Assembly (NCBI GenBank): GCA_965227745.1
Contig: OZ245769.1
Span: 5,828,001-5,892,000, forward strand
Origin: GAS368 sp965227745
Lineage (GTDB): Bacteria > Verrucomicrobiota > Verrucomicrobiia > Opitutales > Opitutaceae
DNA: 64,000 bases
Direction: 5' to 3'
This document shows positions 59,077 to 64,000 of the stretch, piece by piece; within the stretch, counting starts at the first letter, position 1, and each line of letters begins with the position of its first letter. The notes below the pieces were generated by a model. The model ran no database searches. It was not told the origin of the DNA and worked only from the letters and a program-made list of their open reading frames with translations. The position numbers and the translations under genes were made by a program.

Positions 59077-59103
59077 TTAACTTTCGCCCATCCGCTCCGA
59101 TTG
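59077..59103 (+). promoter_or_regulatory. Sigma-28-type promoter for cheA
   Basis: TTAACTTT (59077-59084), an 11-bp spacer and TCCGATTG (59096-59103) precede the ATG at 59131. It is divergent from the cheW promoter. Confidence 0.55.
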
Positions 59104-59130
59104 GGGAGCTTGCGCATCAATCTTCGACCC

Positions 59131-61275
59131 ATGCCACTCACCAACCAGCAAGCCACTCAACTCGAGGCGACCATCAATCGCCTCGCCACCGAAGCAATCA
59201 TGGCACAGGCCGGTCGCGATGACGGCTTGGTCCCGGCGTACAGCTTGCTCGGCGAATTACGCGAGGTTTGTGCCGGGGAGCCGACTTTGCTGGCTCCTCT
59301 GAATGCGGCCCACGCCCTCCTCGATAAGATGCTCGATGCCGCGAAGCCCTTCGATGAGGCCACGCTGGCCGAGCTGCGCAGTCTCGTCGAATGGCTGCCG
59401 GTGGCCGTCGGTAGCCTAAAGGCTGGCCAGCCGGTGTCGCCATTCGGCGTTAAGGCCGAAACTGCCGGCGCGGCGAAAGCCGGTTCAGAAGCGAACGCTT
59501 CAACCGCCGAAGAAAACGAGTCCAAGGACATGATGCTCGAGCTCCACCTCGAGGAGAATAAAGAGCTCTTGGGAGAATTTCATGCGGAGGCGGTCGACCA
59601 CCTGCAGCAGATCGAGGCCGCCCTTCTCGCGCTCGATCAGCAGCCCGGTGACCCCGAGGCGCTCGCCTCCATTTTCCGGTCGTTTCACACCATCAAGGGC
59701 AATGCCGGATTCTTGGGCCTCGTGCCGATGCACACGCTCGCTCACGAAGTGGAGTCGCTCCTCGACCTCGCGCGCAATCACAAGCTCCAGCTCAATGCCG
59801 CGATCATCACCGAGATCCTTCGCAGCCGCGATGCCCTCTCGGTGCTCACGGCCCAGGTTGCTGCCGCTCTCGAAAAAGGCGAAGTGCCCAGCGCTATTGT
59901 GCCCGTGAAACATCTCATCCGCGCGGTGAAGAAGCTCGCCGTCGCCGACGATGCCGCTGCGGAGGCCGTCGTGAAACCGAATAATGAGATCACGTTTACG
60001 GTGCCTCAGATCGAGGTGAAGCCAGTGCCCGCGCCTGTCGCCGCCAAGCCCGTCGAGCTGGGCACCGAGATTCCCTTTGCGCTTAATGCTGCAGCCACGA
60101 CGACCGCCAAGGCGAGCGTCAGCCAGACGGTGCGCGTCAATACCGAGAAGCTCGACTCACTCATGGATGTCGTGGGCGAACTCGTAATTGTACAGAGCCA
60201 GTTGATGGAGACCTCGCGCCAGAACGACGGGGTCAGCTCCACCCTGCAACGGAATGTCGCCCAGCTTTCCCGCATCTCGAAGGAATTGCAGCATACCGCG
60301 ATGGCGCTGCGCATGATCCCGATCAAGCCGACGTTTCAGAAGATGGAGCGACTGGCCCGCGATCTCGCGCGCGATTTTGGGAAGAAAGTGTCTTTCGTCA
60401 CCAGTGGTGAAGACACTGAACTCGACCGCACGGTGGTGGAGGAGATTGGCGACCCACTCGTCCATATGGTGCGCAATGCGCTCGATCATGGCCTCGAGTC
60501 GGCGGCCGATCGCCTCGCTCATGGGAAACCGGAGGCGGGCACGCTTCACCTTCGCGCCTATCACCAGGGCAGCAATATCGTAGTCGAACTCCAGGACGAC
60601 GGCCGGGGCATCGATCCCGAACGCATTTGCCGCAAGGCGAAGGAAAAGGGGCTCATCGCCGAAGGCGCGCAGCTATCGCGTGAGGAAATTTTCGCGCTCC
60701 TCTTCGCCCCTGGCTTTTCGACTGCGGAGAAAGTTACCTCGGTGTCCGGCCGTGGCGTGGGCATGGATGTCGTGAAGCGGAATATCGAGAAACTGCGCGG
60801 CAAGATCGAAATCGATTCCACGGTAGGCCGCGGCTCGACCTTCAAGATCAAACTGCCGCTGACGATGGCGATCATCGACGGCCTCGTCGTCCGCGTCGGA
60901 GCGGATCGCTTCATCCTCCCGAGTACATCGGTGCAGCGCGCGCTGCGCCCCATGCGTGATACTATCTCGACCGTCCACGGCCAGGGCGAGGTTCTGGACC
61001 TGCGCGGTAAGTTCATCCCCATCCATCGTTTGCACGCCCGCTTCGGCCTTTCCGCCGAAGCCCTCAATCCGTGGGAAGGTATCGTGGTCATCGTGGAAAA
61101 CGCGGGCCGCCTCTACGCCCTGCTGGTCGACGAAATGGTCAGCAAACAAGAGGTAGTCATCAAGAATCTCGGCGGCTTTATGCAAAATCTGCCCGGCGTA
61201 GCGGGTGCCGCCATTCTGGGCGACGGTAGCATCGCGCTGATCATCGATCCCGGTTCCCTGCTCCACGCAGCCTAA
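59131..61275 (+). CDS. cheA: Chemotaxis histidine kinase CheA
   Basis: Read from the ATG at 59131 (a TTG frame begins at 59101), this is a 714-residue CheA. After a 135-residue N-terminal region comes the HPt domain (residues of about 140-250) with the phospho-accepting histidine near 185 in SFHTIKGNAGFLG. Then follow the dimerisation domain (TEKLDSLMDVVGELVIVQSQL), ATPase (LVHMVRNALDHGLES, LQDDGRGID, GRGVGMDVVKRN) and the C-terminal CheW-like domain (VRVGADRFILPSTSVQRAL..YALLVDEMVSKQEVVIKNL). A separate P2 CheY-binding domain is not evident. The N-terminal extra region is unusual for CheA. It is followed 21 bp later by an HDOD gene. Confidence 0.96.
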   Translation: MPLTNQQATQLEATINRLATEAIMAQAGRDDGLVPAYSLLGELREVCAGEPTLLAPLNAAHALLDKMLDAAKPFDEATLAELRSLVEWLPVAVGSLKAGQPVSPFGVKAETAGAAKAGSEANASTAEENESKDMMLELHLEENKELLGEFHAEAVDHLQQIEAALLALDQQPGDPEALASIFRSFHTIKGNAGFLGLVPMHTLAHEVESLLDLARNHKLQLNAAIITEILRSRDALSVLTAQVAAALEKGEVPSAIVPVKHLIRAVKKLAVADDAAAEAVVKPNNEITFTVPQIEVKPVPAPVAAKPVELGTEIPFALNAAATTTAKASVSQTVRVNTEKLDSLMDVVGELVIVQSQLMETSRQNDGVSSTLQRNVAQLSRISKELQHTAMALRMIPIKPTFQKMERLARDLARDFGKKVSFVTSGEDTELDRTVVEEIGDPLVHMVRNALDHGLESAADRLAHGKPEAGTLHLRAYHQGSNIVVELQDDGRGIDPERICRKAKEKGLIAEGAQLSREEIFALLFAPGFSTAEKVTSVSGRGVGMDVVKRNIEKLRGKIEIDSTVGRGSTFKIKLPLTMAIIDGLVVRVGADRFILPSTSVQRALRPMRDTISTVHGQGEVLDLRGKFIPIHRLHARFGLSAEALNPWEGIVVIVENAGRLYALLVDEMVSKQEVVIKNLGGFMQNLPGVAGAAILGDGSIALIIDPGSLLHAA

Positions 61276-61296
61276 ACCTCTTTCTTTCTGCCGCAC

Positions 61297-62187
61297 GTGT
61301 CCAACAGCACTCTCCCTTCGATGCCGCCGCCGCCGATCGATCAAGTCTGCGAGCGCGCTCTCCGCCTCCCTTGCTCTCCGGCCCTGCTGCCGCGATTGAT
61401 TTCGGTGCTCATCGCGGCGGACAGCACGGCGGAGGACGTCGCTGACCTGATCAAGGTCGACGCGGCTCTCGCCACCGCCACGCTGCGCTTGGCCAACTCC
61501 GCTTTTTTTTCCGCCGGTGGCAAAGCCGATAGCGTGACCGATGCGGTGATCCGCCTCGGCCAGCGTGAGCTCTATCGACTGGCGGCGCTGGCCCTCGTGG
61601 GGCGGTGGGAGACCGGTGCCGGTGGGCGGGGTGAACCGGGCGATTTCTGCCGCCACGCGCTCTGCACCGCGCTGGCAGCGGAAGTACTCGCGGAGACCAG
61701 CGAACGCATCGATCCGCAGGCGGCCTACACGGCTGGCTTGGTCTGTGATCTCGGAAAACTCGCCATCGCGCACGCCTGTTCACCTTTTTTCACCGCGATC
61801 CGAGTGCACTGCGCCTCGACGAAGTGCTCATGGATCGACGCCGAGCGTGCGATCCTCGGCTACACTCACGCTGAAGTGGGTGCGCGTCTGCTGCGGGCGT
61901 GGAGTTTTCCGGACGCGCTGGTCGCGGCGGCCGAATACTGCGAACGCCCCACGGAGGCGCCCGGCGAGGCCCAAGCCCTGCTGGCTCATTTGCATGCGGC
62001 GAAATACGTCGCGACCTCGTTTGGGCCAGGCGTCACCGAGGATGGGTTCCTCTTCGAACTGAATACCCCGTTCTTGTTGGAGTGGGGTTTCACGCCGGAG
62101 CTTTTGCAGGAAACGATGTCGATCGTCCATGAGCGCGCGAGTGCCCGGCTTCAGGAGAAACTGACGCAAGGCGCGGTGCCATTGTGA
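61297..62187 (+). CDS. HDOD-domain signalling protein 4, in the cheA unit
   Basis: The frame opens with GTG at 61297 and encodes 296 residues. HDOD features are LPCSPALLPRLISVLIAADS, VADLIKVDAALATATLRLANSAFFSAG and AVIRLGQRELYRLAALALVG, followed by YTAGLVCDLGKLAIAHACS. As in the other copies, there is no output domain. The start is 21 bp after cheA with no promoter between, so it is expressed with CheA; this connects HDOD proteins directly to the chemotaxis system. Confidence 0.9.
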   Translation: MSNSTLPSMPPPPIDQVCERALRLPCSPALLPRLISVLIAADSTAEDVADLIKVDAALATATLRLANSAFFSAGGKADSVTDAVIRLGQRELYRLAALALVGRWETGAGGRGEPGDFCRHALCTALAAEVLAETSERIDPQAAYTAGLVCDLGKLAIAHACSPFFTAIRVHCASTKCSWIDAERAILGYTHAEVGARLLRAWSFPDALVAAAEYCERPTEAPGEAQALLAHLHAAKYVATSFGPGVTEDGFLFELNTPFLLEWGFTPELLQETMSIVHERASARLQEKLTQGAVPL

Positions 62188-62290
62188 TTGGAGACGGGGC
62201 GGAGCGAGGTGGAGCGGGTGGGGGAATCCACGCGTAAGCTTGGTTCAGCTTGTCTCGACAGGGGCGCGCGCCGAACCTTGGCGTACCCCT

Positions 62291-63727
62291 ATGAAGATAT
62301 TCCCCGGCGGTTTAGTGGTGTTGTTGCTCGCTTTCACGGTCGTGGCGTCACGCGCTGCGGAGCCGAAACGACCAAACATTCTTTTTTGTTTCGCCGACGA
62401 TTGGGGTTACCCGCACGCGGGCGTGTACGGGGACAAGGTCGTCAAAACGCCGACGTTTGATCGCGTGGCGCGCGAGGGAATGTTGTTCAATCGCGCTTTT
62501 AGTGCGGCGCCGAGTTGCACTCCGTCGCGGGCGGCAATCCTGACCGGCCAATATCCGCACCGACTTGAGGAGGGCGGAGAATTGTGGGGTTTCCTCCCGA
62601 AGAAATTTCCCAACTACACCGACCTCCTGGAGAAGGCGGGCTACGCGATCGGGCTCACGAGCAAGGGCTGGGGCCCGGGTAATTTTCAGGCTGGCGGCTA
62701 CATGCGCAATCCGGCCGGGCCGAACTTCAAGGACTTCGCCGCGTTCATGAAGACGGTAAAGAAGGATCAGCCATTCTGCTTTTGGCTCGGGAGTATCGAC
62801 CCGCATCGCCCGTACGATAAAGACACCGGCGTGCAATCGGGCATGGACCCGAAGGGCGTGCGCGTTCCCGCATATTGGCCTGATTCAGCCGAGGTGCGGC
62901 GCGATGTGCTCGACTACTATTTCGAGGTGCAGCGCTTCGACTCGCTGGTGGCCTCGGCGATCAAGCTCCTCGAGGAGACCGGGCAACTCGAGAACACGCT
63001 GATCGTCGTAAGTGGCGACAACGGCATGCCCTTCCCGCGCTGCAAAGCCAACCTCTACGATGGTGGCACGCGGCAACCCCTGGCGATCCGGTGGCCCGGC
63101 CACATCAAAGCCGGCGCCGTGAGCGATGGCTTCGTGAATTTAATGGACCTCGCCCCGACCTTTCTCGAAGTCGCGGGTCTGCCGGTACCCGACGCGATGT
63201 CGGGCCGTAGCTTGGTCCCGGTTCTTTCGGGCCAGGAAGCGGAGAGTGTCCGCTCCCGCGTGTTTGTGGAGCGCGAGCGTCATGCCAATGTACGGGCCGA
63301 CGACCTCGGCTATCCCTGTCGCGCCATTCGCACCGCCGACTACCTGTACATTCGTAATTTCGCGCCGGATCGCTGGCCGGCGGGCGATCCAATCGCCCGG
63401 AAAGACCCGGCGCGGGAGTTTGGCGATATCGATGATGGTCCGACCAAGGACTTCATTATGGCCCACCGCACCGAGGCCAGTGTGGCGAAATACTTCGATC
63501 TCTGTTTTGGTAAACGCCCGGCCGAGGAGCTCTACGATGTACGCAAAGATCTGGATAACATCACCAATCTCGCTGCTGAGCCAGCGCAGGCCGCCACGCT
63601 CAAGAAGTTGCGCGCGGAACTCGATGGCTGGATGAAGGAGACCGGTGATCCGCGAGCGGCGAATCCCAACGACACGCGCTGGGATAAGTACCCGTATTTC
63701 GGCGGGAAGGCGAAGGCCGGCGGGTGA
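62291..63727 (+). CDS. Exported sulfatase
   Basis: From the ATG at 62291 this is a 478-residue protein with a signal peptide (GGLVVLLLAFTVVASRAAE). The sulfatase N-terminus PNILFCFADDWGYP supplies metal ligands; the formylglycine signature is CTPSRAAILTG, so the catalytic Cys needs conversion by an anaerobic- or FGE-type maturase not seen here. Further motifs are GSIDPHRPYD and VVSGDNGMPFPRCKANLYDGGTRQPLAIRWPG. It belongs to the type I, family S1 group common in Planctomycetota/Verrucomicrobiota, which cleave sulfated polysaccharides. Not obviously linked to the motility genes around it. Confidence 0.93.
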   Translation: MKIFPGGLVVLLLAFTVVASRAAEPKRPNILFCFADDWGYPHAGVYGDKVVKTPTFDRVAREGMLFNRAFSAAPSCTPSRAAILTGQYPHRLEEGGELWGFLPKKFPNYTDLLEKAGYAIGLTSKGWGPGNFQAGGYMRNPAGPNFKDFAAFMKTVKKDQPFCFWLGSIDPHRPYDKDTGVQSGMDPKGVRVPAYWPDSAEVRRDVLDYYFEVQRFDSLVASAIKLLEETGQLENTLIVVSGDNGMPFPRCKANLYDGGTRQPLAIRWPGHIKAGAVSDGFVNLMDLAPTFLEVAGLPVPDAMSGRSLVPVLSGQEAESVRSRVFVERERHANVRADDLGYPCRAIRTADYLYIRNFAPDRWPAGDPIARKDPAREFGDIDDGPTKDFIMAHRTEASVAKYFDLCFGKRPAEELYDVRKDLDNITNLAAEPAQAATLKKLRAELDGWMKETGDPRAANPNDTRWDKYPYFGGKAKAGG

Positions 63728-63769
63728 GGCACGGTTCGCTTCCTTTCACCCGCTCAACTTATCCTCCGA

Positions 63770-64000
63770 TTAAGCCGCGAGCGAGAAAGCCTCGTTGGCC
63801 AGCGGGGTCTTGAGTGAGATCTTGCCCGTGCCGATGTCGAGGTGGACGGTGCGGCTGAAATTGCCGCCTGTAGCGCTAGCACGCACGAAGTAGCCCTGCT
63901 GTGTCAGCCAGTTTTGGGTGACGCGGATATTGCGCTCGCCGATTCTGAAATTGTTATTGTCGTTCAGCACGCACGCTCCGCCGGCGACGAAAATCCTGAG
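63770..64000 (-). CDS. cheD: CheD C-terminal part (runs off the right edge)
   Basis: Only the last 76 residues are in the window; the frame is open at position 64000. LRIFVAGGACVLND, then FRIGERNIRVTQNWLTQQGYFVRASATGGNFSRTVHLDIGTGKISLKTP correspond to the C-terminal half of the chemoreceptor glutamine deamidase CheD (IGxRNxxxxxxxLxxxGxxxxxxxxGGxxxRxxxxxxxTGxxxxK). An apparent GTG start at 63970 inside the frame is not the true start. CheD works on chemoreceptors and, in partnership with CheC/CheX-type proteins, tunes adaptation; a CheX gene is at 40.6 kb. Confidence 0.8.
   Translation of the reverse strand, partial: LRIFVAGGACVLNDNNNFRIGERNIRVTQNWLTQQGYFVRASATGGNFSRTVHLDIGTGKISLKTPLANEAFSLAA

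Noticed and set aside
1..64000. Search for tRNA, rRNA, CRISPR arrays, insertion sequences and prophage genes
   Set aside because: No transposase, integrase, regularly spaced direct repeats, or recognisable RNA gene was seen; a tRNA could be missed by eye.

Overview
The window reads as a G+C-rich chromosomal segment of a motile Verrucomicrobiota bacterium, most likely family Opitutaceae. This is inferred from gene content: two short flagellins, fliD/fliS, CheA/CheW/CheX/CheD, a PEP-CTERM protein, SPINDLY/OGT-type glycosyltransferases and a type II secretion operon with a secretin in two parts. No rRNA, tRNA, CRISPR array, prophage or transposase was seen.

Layout. 1-4.7 kb: end of a YfiR-family gene, a CHASE3-PAS histidine kinase, and a NarL-type two-component pair. 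4.8-9.5 kb: an S24/S26-peptidase-like lipoprotein, the first of four HDOD genes, a PEP-CTERM protein and unknown proteins. 9.7-14.8 kb: an esterase, a family-61 glycosyltransferase and a three-gene cluster of unknown function. 14.9-30.4 kb: a hybrid kinase, two more HDOD genes and a glycan island (two OGT/SPINDLY-type proteins, one fused to a GT4 enzyme, further transferase-like proteins, a QdtA/FdtA-like sugar isomerase and a methyltransferase). 30.9-37.2 kb: two flagellins, fliD, a lipoprotein, a FlgM-like protein, fliS and a FliT-like protein. 37.7-42.3 kb: a REC protein, an NtrC-family regulator, CheX and a REC-REC-STAS protein. 42.6-55.0 kb: one long type II secretion operon. 55.2-58.4 kb: an NtrB/NtrC-like pair. 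58.4-64 kb: cheW, cheA, the fourth HDOD gene, a sulfatase and the end of cheD.

The main result is regulatory. Reading upstream of each start by eye gives 17 copies of a flagellar sigma-28 (FliA)-type promoter, T[C/T/A]AAG-N14/15-GCCGAT[A/T][A/G] or a close variant. They precede fliD, one flagellin, the flgM-like/fliS unit, cheW, cheA and cheX, and also three HDOD genes, two kinases, response-regulator genes, and four sets of glycosyltransferase, sugar-isomerase and methyltransferase genes. This ties the glycan island and HDOD signalling to late flagellar expression and suggests an OGT-type flagellin glycosylation system. The secretion operon is different: it has a sigma-54 GG-N10-GC promoter with two identical-format 17-bp palindromes 31 bp apart upstream, and a candidate sigma-54 activator pair is encoded just after the operon. 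The promoter calls are visual matches and need a background test.
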